Assembly: GCF_032056465.1 (NCBI RefSeq)
Contig: NZ_DAMBCL010000012.1
Reading direction: 5' to 3' (one strand)
Source: Mobilicoccus sp032056465
GTDB lineage: Bacteria > Actinomycetota > Actinomycetes > Actinomycetales > Dermatophilaceae
DNA length: 64,000 nt
The notes beneath the pieces were generated by a model, which saw only the letters and a program-made list of their open reading frames with translations, was not told the origin of the DNA and searched no databases. The position numbers and the translations under genes are program-made. This document shows, piece after piece, positions 53,801 through 63,099 of this stretch (its first letter is position 1; every line of letters starts with the position of its first letter).

Positions 53801-54822
53801 GCACCCGTCGCGGCGCCGGGGAACGGGGAGATCGCGGTGGGGTGGTTGTGGGTCTCGACCTTCATGAGCACGTGGACGTCCTGCGCCCGCCCGACGTACC
53901 GGCCCGGACCGTCGCCGGCGCCCTCGGGGGCGAAGGCCGTGATCGCGCCGCCCGTCATGATCGACGCGTTGTCCTCGTAGGCGACGACGGTGCCGTTCTC
54001 GGGGCCGCCCGCGACCTGCTCGGTGTGGCGGATCATGCCGAACAGCGACCGGGCCTGCGGTGCGCCGTCGACGACGAAGTCCGCGTTGAAGATCTTGTGA
54101 CGGCAGTGTTCGGAGTTGGCCTGCGCGAACATCATGAGCTCGACGTCGGTGGGGTTGCGCCGCAACCCGCTGAACGCCTCGACGAGGTAGGTGATCTCGT
54201 CCTCCGACAGCGCGAGACCGAAGTCGCGGTTCGCCTCGACGAGCGCCGCCTCGCCCCGCCCGAGCACGTCGACGTGGGCCATGGGCTCGGGGTGTCGTTC
54301 GGCGAAGAGCTGCGCCCCGGCCTCGCGGGCGTCGAAGGTCGTCTCGGTCATGCGGTCGTGCAACGCGGCCGCGACGGCACGCCGTTCGTCCGCGTCGAGA
54401 CCGCCGCCCGGCCCCGCCTCCACGGTGATCGCGTACTCGGTCACCCGCTCCACGCGGCGGATGTCGATGCCGCAGTTGTGGACGATGTCGGTCGCCTTGG
54501 ACGCCCACGGCGAGATCGTGCCGAGCCGCGGCGCGACGACGACGCGTTCGACGACGCCTCCCGCCACGTGCTCCGTCGCCGAGACGGTCCCCGGCCGGGG
54601 ACCGTCGTACGGCTCACCGTAGGTGAGGATCGCCCCGAGCACCTGCTCCGTCGCCGCGTCCAGCGGCTCCTCCGAGGCCACCCAGTGCACGAACCGGGCG
54701 TCCACGGCCCCGATGCGCGGAGACACGGCGCGCAGCCGCGCGAGGAGGGCGCGGGCACGGAACGGCGACAGTGCGGATCCGCCCTCGAACGTCGTGAGGG
54801 CGAACTCGTGCGTGGCAGGCAT
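50869..54822 (-). CDS. purL: Phosphoribosylformylglycinamidine synthase, large single-chain type
   Basis: At 1317 residues this is the fused PurL used by proteobacteria and eukaryotes, not the PurS/PurQ/PurL set usual in actinobacteria. It converts FGAR to FGAM with ATP and glutamine. The N-terminal PurS-like domain begins FALTTFEGGSALSPFRARAL; the synthase core has MFAQANSEHCRHKIFNADF, VETHNHPTAISPFPGAATG and SCNWMAACGEPGEDA; the C-terminal glutaminase has the nucleophile in GICNGCQM and MPHPERVQRN. ATG 54822 has AAAGG at 8 nt. The frame is intact throughout. Confidence 0.96.
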   Translation of the reverse strand: MPATHEFALTTFEGGSALSPFRARALLARLRAVSPRIGAVDARFVHWVASEEPLDAATEQVLGAILTYGEPYDGPRPGTVSATEHVAGGVVERVVVAPRLGTISPWASKATDIVHNCGIDIRRVERVTEYAITVEAGPGGGLDADERRAVAAALHDRMTETTFDAREAGAQLFAERHPEPMAHVDVLGRGEAALVEANRDFGLALSEDEITYLVEAFSGLRRNPTDVELMMFAQANSEHCRHKIFNADFVVDGAPQARSLFGMIRHTEQVAGGPENGTVVAYEDNASIMTGGAITAFAPEGAGDGPGRYVGRAQDVHVLMKVETHNHPTAISPFPGAATGAGGEIRDEGATGRGSAPKAGLTGFVVSDLHLSEENEPWEAPREHFPGHIASPLDIMIEGPIGAAAFNNEFGRPGLGGFFRVYEQVVDGVHRGYHKPIMSAGGLGSIAADATEKIAFGAGTLLVQLGGPGMRIGMGGGAASSMAAGVNAADLDFDSVQRGNPEIERRAQEVINHCRSLGEDNPILAIHDVGAGGLSNAFPELVDDAGMGARFDLTAVPLEESGLAPKEIWCNESQERYVLAIAPESLPRFADLARRERCPYAVVGVARADGQLVLAPGDDDSTDASADLPIDMPMEVLLGKPPRMTRDVARVERSTPDLDLAGLVGEALREAAYAVLRHPSVASKRFLVTIGDRTVGGLTHRDQMVGPYQVPVADVAVTLSDHSGFAGQAMSSGERTPLASVDAPASGRMAVAEALTNLLAAPVRLREVKLSCNWMAACGEPGEDAALYDTVEAVAMELCPALGISVPVGKDSLSMRTRWADDAGEPRQVISPVSLVVSAFASLPDVRGTLTPVVSAGEELVLVDLGAGADRLGGSILAQVQGEFGGRVPDLDDPQRLVGLADALAALREQGLVTAYHDRSDGGLWTTLAEMAFAGGVGVEAEVESLAALFTEELGVVLGVTDADAALAVLTEHGLGDLARRVGCTTPERRLVVHAEGEELLAESVRDLAQAWDEVSWRISARRDNPECADEEHAAVGGDDPGLRLSPTFDPTQDIAAPYLSLGARPKVAVLREQGVNSHVETAFAFDAAGFEAIDVHMTDLQQGRFDLSDAAGLVACGGFSYGDTLGAGEGWARSVMFNAGLREAFTAFFAREDTFGLGICNGCQMFAALAEIIPGADAWPRFTRNRSEQYEARLSTIEVLDSPSIFFSGMAGSLIPIAVAHGEGFANFSARGDAAQVLGAARYVDGHGTPTETYPFNPNGSPGGLTAVTTPDGRFTAMMPHPERVQRNVQMSWTSAPVGQESPWMRMFRNARVWVG

Positions 54823-54988
54823 GCGGGGGCCTTTCGAGGCGTTCGTGGGGAACGAAGACAGGCTACCGGCGCGCTCCGACAACCCTTTCCGGGCGCCACC
54901 CGGCGGCACCGACCGACGGCCTCGAGCAACCCGCCGCACGCTCCCTCACCTGCACGTCGAGGTGAAGACCGATGCGCAGGCGACCTCG

Positions 54989-55381
54989 TCAGTGGACGAC
55001 GTTCACCCCGGTCGGCGTCTGCTCCCCACCCGCTGCCGCGAGGTGAGCCTCGACCTGCTTGGCGACGCGGCGCTCCACGTAGAACGACAGGAACGGCACA
55101 CATCCGGCGAGCATGACGCCGACCATCTTCGGCAGGCTCCATCGCGCCGCGAAGCCGAGGTTGGCCGTGGCCGCGAGGTAGATCATGTAGATGAACCCGT
55201 GCGGCCCGGGCCACCACCCGAGCGGGTTCTCCTCCTTGCTCATCCCCATGCCGTAGGCCATCCACATCTCGGCCACGAGCACGAGAAGCCCCACGCCGAC
55301 GACGAACGCCATGATCTTGAACGGCGTGAGCGCCTTGGCGGTCTTGGCCGGGTCGAATCCGCGGGGCGGGGTGACGGTCAT
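54989..55381 (-). CDS. DUF3817 family membrane protein
   Basis: This 130-residue protein has three hydrophobic segments (about 22-42, 62-80 and 88-103) and the conserved-looking GPHGFIYMIYLAATANL block of the DUF3817 family. Its start overlaps the SURF1 stop by 4 nt (ATGA), so the two are co-translated. This pairing is typical of actinobacteria. Function unknown. Confidence 0.8.
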   Translation of the reverse strand: MTVTPPRGFDPAKTAKALTPFKIMAFVVGVGLLVLVAEMWMAYGMGMSKEENPLGWWPGPHGFIYMIYLAATANLGFAARWSLPKMVGVMLAGCVPFLSFYVERRVAKQVEAHLAAAGGEQTPTGVNVVH

Positions 55382-56307
55382 CGGGTGCTTCCTCCTGAGG
55401 GGGTCGTGGTCGTGTCGGTCGAGCCGGTGGTGCCGGTCGCGGAGGCCGCCGCGACGTCACGGTGCACGTCGCCCTCGGCGCCGGAGTCGCGGTCGAGGGT
55501 GGCGTCCCTCGTGGCGTCGTGCCCGGCGTCGGGCCCCGGGTCCCCGCCGGGGCCGGGACCGGCGGCCAGGGCGGCCGCGGCGCGGAGCTCGTGCTCGTCC
55601 CGCACGGCCCGCCACCAGATGTAGACGACGAAACCGGCGAAGATCCACCACTGCACCGCGTAGGCGGCGTTGCGCCAGTTGACGCCCTCGGTGCGCACCG
55701 GCGGGGGCGGCACCCGCGTGAGCTGCGCTGACGCCCCGGTCGCGGCCGGCACCTCGTCCTCGGCGAAGACGAAGGCGTTGTAGATGTCGCCGCCCCACGC
55801 GTTGATCCCGCTCGCGAGGTCGACCGTCTGCACGCGTCCCGGCTCCGGCCGCGTCGGCTTCTCGGGCGGGCCCTCCTGCGGCTGCAGGGCGCCGTGGACC
55901 GTGACCGTGCCGGTGGGCGCCGGGGGCGGCGGGGCGCCCTCGTCGACGAATCCCCGCACGACGGCCAGCCGCGCACCGCTGGAGTCGACGATCATCGGAG
56001 TGAGGACCCACGACCCGACCCGGTCACCGAGACGGCGCTCGACGACGAGCACCTGGTGGGTCTCGTCGTAGCGCCCCGTGGCGCGCACGGCCCGGCCGAC
56101 GTGGTGGCCGGTGATCGACGTCTGCGGCGGCATGACCTCGTCGATCGGCGCCTCCGGCGTCTGTTCGATCTTCTCGGCGGCCTCGCGCTGCGAGGTGTGC
56201 TGAGCGACATCGAGCTGCCACAGCCCGAGCCACCCGAACCCGACGACGACGAGGACCACCAGCCCCAGCAGGGCCAGCCATTTGGGTCTCAACGCCGTCC
56301 GGATCAC
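55378..56307 (-). CDS. SURF1 family cytochrome oxidase assembly protein
   Basis: This 309-residue protein has the SURF1 layout: a first transmembrane helix (WLALLGLVVLVVVGFGWLGLWQL), a large outside domain (TSITGHHVGRAVRATGRYDE, VVERRLGDRVGSWVLTPM, AVVRGFVDEGA, INAWGGDIYNAFV) and a second helix near RNAAYAVQWWIFAGFVVYIW. It assists heme-copper oxidase assembly. The C-terminal 45 residues are low complexity. It begins with GTG at 56307 with GGAGG almost touching the start. It is co-translated with the DUF3817 gene. Confidence 0.88.
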   Translation of the reverse strand: MIRTALRPKWLALLGLVVLVVVGFGWLGLWQLDVAQHTSQREAAEKIEQTPEAPIDEVMPPQTSITGHHVGRAVRATGRYDETHQVLVVERRLGDRVGSWVLTPMIVDSSGARLAVVRGFVDEGAPPPPAPTGTVTVHGALQPQEGPPEKPTRPEPGRVQTVDLASGINAWGGDIYNAFVFAEDEVPAATGASAQLTRVPPPPVRTEGVNWRNAAYAVQWWIFAGFVVYIWWRAVRDEHELRAAAALAAGPGPGGDPGPDAGHDATRDATLDRDSGAEGDVHRDVAAASATGTTGSTDTTTTPSGGSTR

Positions 56308-56655
56308 GCCTCCAGGCTAGGCCACCACCCTGACAGTCGTCCGGCCCGTCCCCGCCTCGAGGTCCCCGTCGCGACGTCCGGCCTGGAGCCGTCCCCGCCG
56401 AGACCTCCCCGCGCATGCCGACGTCCGGCGACTTGACCCGAACTCGACGCCACACCGTCCGCGCCACCGCGGTCGGCGTCCGTGCCTTGCCCCGGTGCGT
56501 GCCCCGCCCGTGCCGCCCGTGCCCCCCGTCGCGCCTCGGCGCAGGGCCCGGCGGCTGCCACCGGTGGGTCTGGGTGCATGGCGCGTCGCCTCGACACGCG
56601 CAGGCCGCCCTGCCCGGCGACGGGAAGGGCGGCCTGTGTCACGGGACGTGATGGA
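56308..56655. other. 348-bp intergenic stretch between guaB3 and SURF1, with a terminator
   Basis: CAGGCCGCCCT (56601-56611) pairs perfectly with AGGGCGGCCTG (56626-56636), an 11-bp stem with a 14-nt loop, 20 bp beyond the guaB3 stop. The remaining 290 bp show no gene or clear motif apart from the SURF1 leader. Confidence 0.6.
56601..56636 (-). terminator. Terminator hairpin after guaB3
   Basis: Perfect 11-bp stem with a 14-nt loop directly after guaB3 on the minus strand; separates it from the SURF1-DUF3817 unit. Confidence 0.75.
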
Positions 56656-57777
56656 TCAGCCCGGGGAGTAGGGAGACACGACGACCTCGACACGCTGGAA
56701 CTCCTTGAGCTCGGAGTACCCGGTCGTCGCCATCGCCCGACGCAGGGCCCCGACGAAGTTCGTCATGCCGTCGGCCGAACGGCCGGGGCCGTGGAGGATC
56801 TCCTCGAGGGGGGCGAGCGCCCCGACCTGCACGCGCTCCCCGCGCGGGATTTCTGGGTGGTGGGCCTCCGGACCCCAGTGGAAGCCGCGACCGGGCGCCT
56901 CGACCGCGCGGGCGAGGGCCGCGCCGATCATCACCGCGTCGGATCCGCAGGCGATCGCCTTGACGACGTCGCCGGAGCGGCCCATGCCGCCGTCCGCGAT
57001 GACGTGGACGTACCGGCCGCCGGACTCGTCGAGGTAGTCGCGACGGGCCGCGGCCACGTCGGCGATCGCGGTGGCCATCGGGGTCTGGATCCCGAGGGTC
57101 TGGCGGGTCGTGTGGGCCGCGCCGCCACCGAATCCGACGAGGACGCCCGCCGCGCCGGTGCGCATGAGGTGCAGGGCCGCGGTGTAGGTGCCGGCGCCGC
57201 CGACGATGACCGGGACGTCGAGCTCGTAAATGAAGCGCTTGAGGTTGAGGGGTTCGACGTGGCTGCTCACGTGCTCCGCCGAGACCGTCGTGCCGCGGAT
57301 GACGAACAGGTCGACGCCCGCGTCGACCACCGTGCGCCAGTGCTCCTGGGTGCGCTGCGGCGAGAGCGCACCGGCGACCGTGACCCCGGCCTCGCGCATC
57401 TGGGTGAGCCGGGCGGTGATGAGCTCGGGCTTGATCGGCTCGGCGTAGAGCTCCTGCATACGGCCTGTGACCGCGGTCGCGTCGAGCGAGGCGATCTCGG
57501 CGAGCTGCGTGGTCGGATCCTCGTACCGCGTCCACAGGCCCTCGAGGTCGAGCACCCCGAGTCCGCCGAGACGGCCGAACGAGATCGCCGTGTCCGGCGA
57601 CATCACGGAGTCCATCGGCGCGGCGAGGAACGGGAGATCGAACTGGTACGCGTCGATCTGCCAGCTGATCGAGACCTCCTCGGGATCGCGCGTGCGCCTG
57701 CTGGGCACGATGGCGATGTCGTCGAAGGAGTAGGCGCGGCGTCCCCGCTTACCTCGGCCGATCTCGATCTCAGTCAC
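56656..57777 (-). CDS. guaB3: GuaB3 family IMP dehydrogenase-related protein
   Basis: The 373-residue protein is the CBS-less GuaB paralogue common in actinobacteria. It starts with the strand-barrel entry RRAYSFDDIAIVPSRRTRDP and has the phosphate-binding GGRYVHVIADGGMGRSGD. The catalytic-Cys loop of true IMP dehydrogenase is replaced by GFGGGAAHTTRQTLG, where no Cys is present, so classic IMP dehydrogenase activity is unlikely. Its role is unresolved. It starts with GTG at 57777 and probably gives a leaderless mRNA. Confidence 0.92.
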   Translation of the reverse strand: MTEIEIGRGKRGRRAYSFDDIAIVPSRRTRDPEEVSISWQIDAYQFDLPFLAAPMDSVMSPDTAISFGRLGGLGVLDLEGLWTRYEDPTTQLAEIASLDATAVTGRMQELYAEPIKPELITARLTQMREAGVTVAGALSPQRTQEHWRTVVDAGVDLFVIRGTTVSAEHVSSHVEPLNLKRFIYELDVPVIVGGAGTYTAALHLMRTGAAGVLVGFGGGAAHTTRQTLGIQTPMATAIADVAAARRDYLDESGGRYVHVIADGGMGRSGDVVKAIACGSDAVMIGAALARAVEAPGRGFHWGPEAHHPEIPRGERVQVGALAPLEEILHGPGRSADGMTNFVGALRRAMATTGYSELKEFQRVEVVVSPYSPG

Positions 57778-57783
57778 CCGGTC

Positions 57784-57789
57784 AGCCTA
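57784..57789 (-). promoter_or_regulatory. -10 element of a leaderless guaB3 promoter
   Basis: TAGGCT (57789 to 57784 on the minus strand) ends 6 nt before the GTG start, and there is no ribosome-binding site, so the mRNA should start at the start codon. Confidence 0.6.
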
Positions 57790-57948
57790 GCCGCCGCCTC
57801 GGCCACGGAGGTGACCATGACCCTCCTCTCGGACGTCGTGGCGGAGCGTCGCCCCGCAGGGCCGCCCCCCTGCCGTCGTGTGGCATGCAGCACACCCTGA
57901 GCCTGCCGAGACGCCCTCGCGAAGATTTCTCCATCGAACGGGAAATAC

Positions 57949-57962
57949 TGTCGTGCACGACA
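57949..57962. promoter_or_regulatory. Perfect 14-bp palindrome, candidate OhrR-type operator
   Basis: TGTCGTGCACGACA is perfectly self-complementary and overlaps a possible -10 (TACTGT at 57946-57951) in the leader of the old yellow enzyme operon, 46 bp before its ATG. The operon encodes a MarR/OhrR-type regulator as its third gene, the likely ligand. Confidence 0.55.
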
Positions 57963-58007
57963 CGGTTGCGAACGGACGAACACTCGTCAGCAACCGAGGA
58001 GCGCACC

Positions 58008-59084
58008 ATGTCCACCCTGTCCGACCCGATCCGCATCGGTCGCATGGACCTGCCCAACCGTGTCGTCATGGCCCCCCTGACGCGCAACCGCACGCCCGGG
58101 GACCACGCCCCCACCGAACTCAACGCGACCTACTACGCGCAGCGTGCGAGCGCCGGGCTCATCATCAGCGAGGGCAGCCAGCCCAGCGCCGTCGGCCAGG
58201 GCTACCTCGACACCCCGGGCGTGCACTCGGCGTCCCAGGTCGAGGGATGGCGCGGCGTCGCCGAGGCCGTCCACGAGCGCGGCGGCCACATCTTCGTCCA
58301 GCTCATGCACGCCGGGCGCGTGGCCCACCCGGACAACAAGGATGGCCTCGAGACCGTCGCCCCGTCGGCGATCGCCCTGTCGGGCAAGGTCGTCACCGCG
58401 AACGGCACGCAGCCCTACGTCACCCCGCGCGCCCTGGAGACCGACGAGGTCCCCGGAATCGTCGAGGAATTCGTCCACGCCGCGAAGAACGCGGTCGAGG
58501 CCGGACTCGACGGCGTCGAGATCCACTCGGCCAACGGATACCTGCTGCACCAGTTCCTCGCCCCGTCGAGCAACGAGCGCACCGACGCCTACGGCGGCTC
58601 GCCCGCGGCCCGCGCCAGGCTGACGATCGAGGTCGTCACCGCGGTCGCCGAGGCGATCGGCGCCGACCGTGTCGGCGTGCGGATCTCGCCCGCGCACAAC
58701 GTGCAGGACGTCCTCGAGAAGGACCCGCAGGCCACCCGCGAGACGTACGAGACGCTCGTCGACGCCATCGCGCCGCTCGGCCTCGCCTACCTCAGCATCC
58801 TCGCCGACCCGGCGGGCGAACTCACCCAGGACCTGCGCCGCCGCTTCGGCGGTACGGTGATCCTCAACTCCGGGTTCCAGGAGGTCACGACGCGTGAGTC
58901 GGCGCAGGAGATCCTCTCCGCCGGGCTCGCCGACGCGGTCGCCGTGGGACGCCCGCTGCTCGCGAACCCCGACCTCGTGGAACGGTGGGAGACGGGCGCC
59001 GAGCTCAACGAGCCCGACTCGTCGACCTTCTACGGCGGCGGCGCCCACGGGTACACCGACTACCCGACGCTCGCCCGCGTCTGA
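58008..59084 (+). CDS. Old yellow enzyme family NADPH:flavin oxidoreductase
   Basis: This 358-residue FMN enzyme reduces activated C=C bonds of enals, quinones, maleimides or nitro compounds. It starts LSDPIRIGRMDLPNRVVMAP and has MAPLTRNR, the HAGR motif in QLMHAGRVAHP, and VEIHSANGYLLHQFLAP with SSNERTDAYGGS downstream, placing it in the NemA/classical OYE group. ATG 58008 has GAGGAG at 7 nt. It is the first gene of a four-gene operon with an aldehyde dehydrogenase, an OhrR-type regulator and an NADP oxidoreductase. Confidence 0.93.
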   Translation: MSTLSDPIRIGRMDLPNRVVMAPLTRNRTPGDHAPTELNATYYAQRASAGLIISEGSQPSAVGQGYLDTPGVHSASQVEGWRGVAEAVHERGGHIFVQLMHAGRVAHPDNKDGLETVAPSAIALSGKVVTANGTQPYVTPRALETDEVPGIVEEFVHAAKNAVEAGLDGVEIHSANGYLLHQFLAPSSNERTDAYGGSPAARARLTIEVVTAVAEAIGADRVGVRISPAHNVQDVLEKDPQATRETYETLVDAIAPLGLAYLSILADPAGELTQDLRRRFGGTVILNSGFQEVTTRESAQEILSAGLADAVAVGRPLLANPDLVERWETGAELNEPDSSTFYGGGAHGYTDYPTLARV

Positions 59085-59126
59085 ACCCTCCCGGCATTCC
59101 CCCGTATCGACCCGAAGGAGCACGAC

Positions 59127-60515
59127 ATGGCCTCGTATCGCCTTGAGAACCCCGCCACCGGCGAGGTGGAACAGACCTTCGACCCCACCACCGACGAGCA
59201 GCTGCAGGAGATCATCGCAGGCGCCCACGAGGCGTACGCCACGTGGCGACGGGAGCCGCTCGAGACCCGGGCGGCGGTGCTCGCCCGCGCCGCCGACACC
59301 TTCGAGGAGCGCGCCGACGAGATGGCCGCGCTCATCGCCCGTGAGATGGGCAAGCCGCTCGCCCAGGGTGTCGGTGAGGTGCAGCTCTCGGCCTCGATCC
59401 TGCGCTGGTACGCCGAGCACGCGGGCGAACTGCTGGCCCTCGACGAGCTCCCCGCCCTCGGCGCCCAGCGCACCTTCGTCGAGAAGGAGCCCCTGGGAGT
59501 CCTCCTCGGCGTCATGCCGTGGAACTTCCCCTACTACCAGCTGGTGCGGTTCATCGCGCCCAACCTGCTGCTCGGCAACACCATGCTGCTCAAGCCCGCG
59601 GGCATCTGCGCGGCCTCCGCGACCCTCGTCGAGGACATCCTTCGTGAGTCGGGCCTGCCCGGCGCGGCCTACCGCACCGTGCTCATCGACCGCGACCAGA
59701 TCCAGGACGTCATCGCCGACGACCGCGTGCAGGGCGTGTCCCTCACCGGCAGCGAGGCCGCGGGCGCCGCGGTCGCCAAGGGCGCGGGCGAGCACCTCAA
59801 GAAGTCCGTCCTCGAGCTCGGCGGCTCCGACGCGATGATCGTCCTCGGCGGCGACATGGAGCGCGTCGCCAAGGTCGCGGCCCGGGCCCGGCTCTCCAAC
59901 GCCGGCCAGGCGTGCAACTCCCCGAAGCGCATGATCGTCCTCGAGGAGCACTACGACGCCTTCGTCGAGAACCTCGTGAAGAACGTCGAGGCCACCGCCG
60001 TCGGCGACCCGAGCGAGGAGTCCACGGCGATGGGCCCGTTGTCCTCCGGCGAGGCCGTCGACACCCTCACCGAACTCGTCGACGACGCTCGCGAGAAGGG
60101 GGTCGCGGTGCGCACCGGCGGCACCCGCCTCGACCGTGCGGGCGCGTTCTTCGCCCCCACCGTGCTCACCGACGTCACCCCCGAGATGCGTGCCTTCGCC
60201 GAAGAGCTCTTCGGCCCGGTCGCGGTCGTCCACAAGGTCAAGGACGTCGACGAGGCCGTGGAACTCGCGAACTCCTCCTCCTTCGGCCTGTCGGGCTCGG
60301 TGTGGACCGACGACCTCGACCTCGCCGAGGCCACCGTGCGCCGTCTCGACGTCGGCATGGCCTACGTCAACGAGCACGGCACCACCCTGGCCGGCCTCCC
60401 CTTCGGCGGCGTCAAGCGCTCCGGTTTCGGCCGCGAACTCGGCGCGTACGGCATCGAGGAGTTCGCCAACCGTCGCCTCGTGCGGGTGTCCCCCACGCCG
60501 AGCCCCAAGGCCTGA
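59127..60515 (+). CDS. gabD: NAD(P)-dependent aldehyde dehydrogenase, succinate-semialdehyde type
   Basis: The 462-residue enzyme oxidises aldehydes to acids. The catalytic residues are E230 in SVLELGGSD and C263 in NAGQACNSPKR; the cofactor motif is VMPWNFPYYQLVRF and the C-terminal FGGVKRSGFGRELG is standard. Residue patterns (QACNSPKR) resemble short-chain succinate-semialdehyde dehydrogenases, but in this operon it may instead clear reactive aldehydes made or spared by the oxidoreductases. It starts 42 bp after the old yellow enzyme gene and is followed 1 bp later by the regulator. Confidence 0.88.
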   Translation: MASYRLENPATGEVEQTFDPTTDEQLQEIIAGAHEAYATWRREPLETRAAVLARAADTFEERADEMAALIAREMGKPLAQGVGEVQLSASILRWYAEHAGELLALDELPALGAQRTFVEKEPLGVLLGVMPWNFPYYQLVRFIAPNLLLGNTMLLKPAGICAASATLVEDILRESGLPGAAYRTVLIDRDQIQDVIADDRVQGVSLTGSEAAGAAVAKGAGEHLKKSVLELGGSDAMIVLGGDMERVAKVAARARLSNAGQACNSPKRMIVLEEHYDAFVENLVKNVEATAVGDPSEESTAMGPLSSGEAVDTLTELVDDAREKGVAVRTGGTRLDRAGAFFAPTVLTDVTPEMRAFAEELFGPVAVVHKVKDVDEAVELANSSSFGLSGSVWTDDLDLAEATVRRLDVGMAYVNEHGTTLAGLPFGGVKRSGFGRELGAYGIEEFANRRLVRVSPTPSPKA

Positions 60516-60516
60516 C

Positions 60517-60953
60517 ATGTCCCCGGCCGACGCGCCCCGCCTGGACGACCAGCTCTGCTTCGCGCTCTACGCCGCGAGCCGCGCCACGGTCAACGCCTAC
60601 CGCGACCACCTGGCGAGGATCGGCCTCACCTACCCCCAGTTCGTCACGCTCCTCGCCCTGTGGGAGCGCGACGGCATGGGGATGGGTGAGCTGGGCGAAC
60701 GACTCCGTCTCGACAACAGCACCCTCTCCCCCCTGCTCAAGCGCATGGAGGGGATGGGGCTCCTCGAGCGGCGTCGTTGCTCGACCGACGAACGTCGCGT
60801 GGAGGTGTGGCTCACCCCCGCAGGCGTGGCCAAGGCCGGACCCGCCCTCGAGGCCCAGCGCGAGGTCGCCTGCCGCGTGCGCCTCACCCCCGACGAGGCG
60901 GACACCCTCCGTCTCCTCGCCACCCGACTCACCCTCTCTCTGGAAGACCCCAC

Positions 60954-60957
<4 letters not shown>
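60517..60957 (+). CDS. MarR-family regulator, OhrR-like peroxide/electrophile sensor
   Basis: This 146-residue winged-helix repressor has the OhrR hallmark, a reactive Cys at position 14 in LDDQLCFALYAAS. A second Cys (C119 in REVACRVR) could form a disulfide, as in two-Cys OhrR, and C88 is also present. The recognition helix region is MGELGERLRLDNSTLSPLLKRMEG and the wing RRRCSTDERRVEVWLT. It starts 1 bp after gabD and overlaps the next gene by 4 nt. It probably represses its own operon through the 57949-57962 palindrome and releases on Cys oxidation. Confidence 0.9.
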
Positions 60958-61967
<1,010 letters not shown>

Positions 61968-62280
61968 CCGTTCCGCACGCGCCCCCGTGATGTGCGGCGC
62001 CGTGCTCGTCCCCCGAGGTGGGTTCCCCCTGTCGACGTCGTGACGACGTCCCCCGTGCCCGCGACGCCCCCGGCGCCGCGGGCACGGGTGTCTTCCTGCC
62101 ACGCCTGCCCCTCCCACGGTGCCGGCAGGGGCCCGGGCCGCCACGGGACAGGCGGGTCCCCCGCACCTCATCGGGCGCAGGCGAGGAGGTAGCCGAGGAC
62201 GCATCCGGGGGTGCGGCGGTCCGGTCGCCATCACGACCGTCCGGCTGCGATCCCGTCGTCATCCTTGGCACGATGACGCT
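61968..62280. other. 313-bp intergenic stretch with operon terminator
   Basis: Apart from the terminator at 62052-62088 no gene or clear motif is seen. Frames crossing it are non-coding in character. The weak region directly before 62281 carries no good ribosome-binding site. Confidence 0.5.
62052..62088. terminator. Terminator of the stress operon
   Basis: CCCGTGCCCGCG (62052-62063) pairs perfectly with CGCGGGCACGGG (62077-62088), a 12-bp stem with a 13-nt loop, followed by TGTCTTCC, 85 bp after the last gene. Confidence 0.78.
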
Positions 62281-63075
62281 GTGAGCCTCGTCCTGCCCGT
62301 CGTCATCGGCGTGGCCGTCGGCATCGTCGTCGGGGCCCTCGGCGCCGGAGGCGGGATCCTCGCGGTGCCGGTGCTCGTGCACCTGCTCGGGCAGGAGCCG
62401 CACGACGCGGCGACGGGCTCCCTCGTCCTCGTCATCCTCACCGCGCTCACCGCGCTGCCGGCCCGCGCCCGTGCCCACGACGTGCGCTGGCGCGACGGGC
62501 TCGTGTTCGGAGTCCTCAGCATCCTCGGGTCGATCGTCGGCTCCCGGCTCTCGGTACGCGTCGACCCGACGGTGCTCATGGCGGCGTTCACCGTCCTTCT
62601 CGTCGGGGTCGGGATCGCGATGCTGCGCCACCACGGCACCGTCGACGTCGCCGACCCCCCGCAGAGCGCCGCCGACCCCGCCGCCTCGACCCCGGTGCAC
62701 CACGCCTCGTTCGCAGCGGTCGCCGGCGCGGCGACGGCGGCGGGCCTGCTCACCGGGTTCTTCGGCGTCGGAGGCGGATTCGCCGTCGTCCCCGCGCTCA
62801 CGCTCGTCCTCGGCTTCGGGATGCGAACGGCCTCAGGGACGTCGTTGCTCGTCATGATGCTGTCCGCGGGCGCGGCCCTCGGGGCGCGGTGGGACACGAT
62901 CGCCCACGTCGACTGGCCGATCCCCCTGCTCTTCGCCGGGGCGTCGATGGTCGGGGGCCACCTCGGGACCCGCGCCTCGCGACGCGCCGAGCCAGAGATC
63001 CTGAGCCGCGCGTTCGGCGTCCTCCTGCTCCTCGTGGCCCTCGGCAACGGCACCGCGACGCTCCTGGGTCGCTGA
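62281..63075 (+). CDS. TSUP-family (TauE/SafE) membrane exporter
   Basis: This 264-residue protein has about eight helices in two halves, each with the small-residue loop of the family (GALGAGGGILAVPVLVHLLG and TGFFGVGGGFAVVPALTLVLG). TSUP proteins move sulfite, organosulfonates or other small anions; the substrate is unknown. The start is GTG 62281, without a convincing ribosome-binding site, and a leaderless mRNA is possible. It is convergent with the aminotransferase IV gene with 24 bp between stops. Confidence 0.87.
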   Translation: MSLVLPVVIGVAVGIVVGALGAGGGILAVPVLVHLLGQEPHDAATGSLVLVILTALTALPARARAHDVRWRDGLVFGVLSILGSIVGSRLSVRVDPTVLMAAFTVLLVGVGIAMLRHHGTVDVADPPQSAADPAASTPVHHASFAAVAGAATAAGLLTGFFGVGGGFAVVPALTLVLGFGMRTASGTSLLVMMLSAGAALGARWDTIAHVDWPIPLLFAGASMVGGHLGTRASRRAEPEILSRAFGVLLLLVALGNGTATLLGR

Positions 63076-63099
63076 GGCGTCGGCAGCGGGCCTTCGGGC

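Noticed and set aside
50977..55116. Open frame of about 1,380 codons on the plus strand opposite purL
   Set aside because: It shadows purL, whose motifs are complete on the minus strand; the shadow translation is Arg/Val/Asp-rich without recognisable structure.
57987..60518. Open frame of about 840 codons on the minus strand opposite the stress operon
   Set aside because: It shadows the old yellow enzyme and gabD genes, both with intact catalytic residues on the plus strand.
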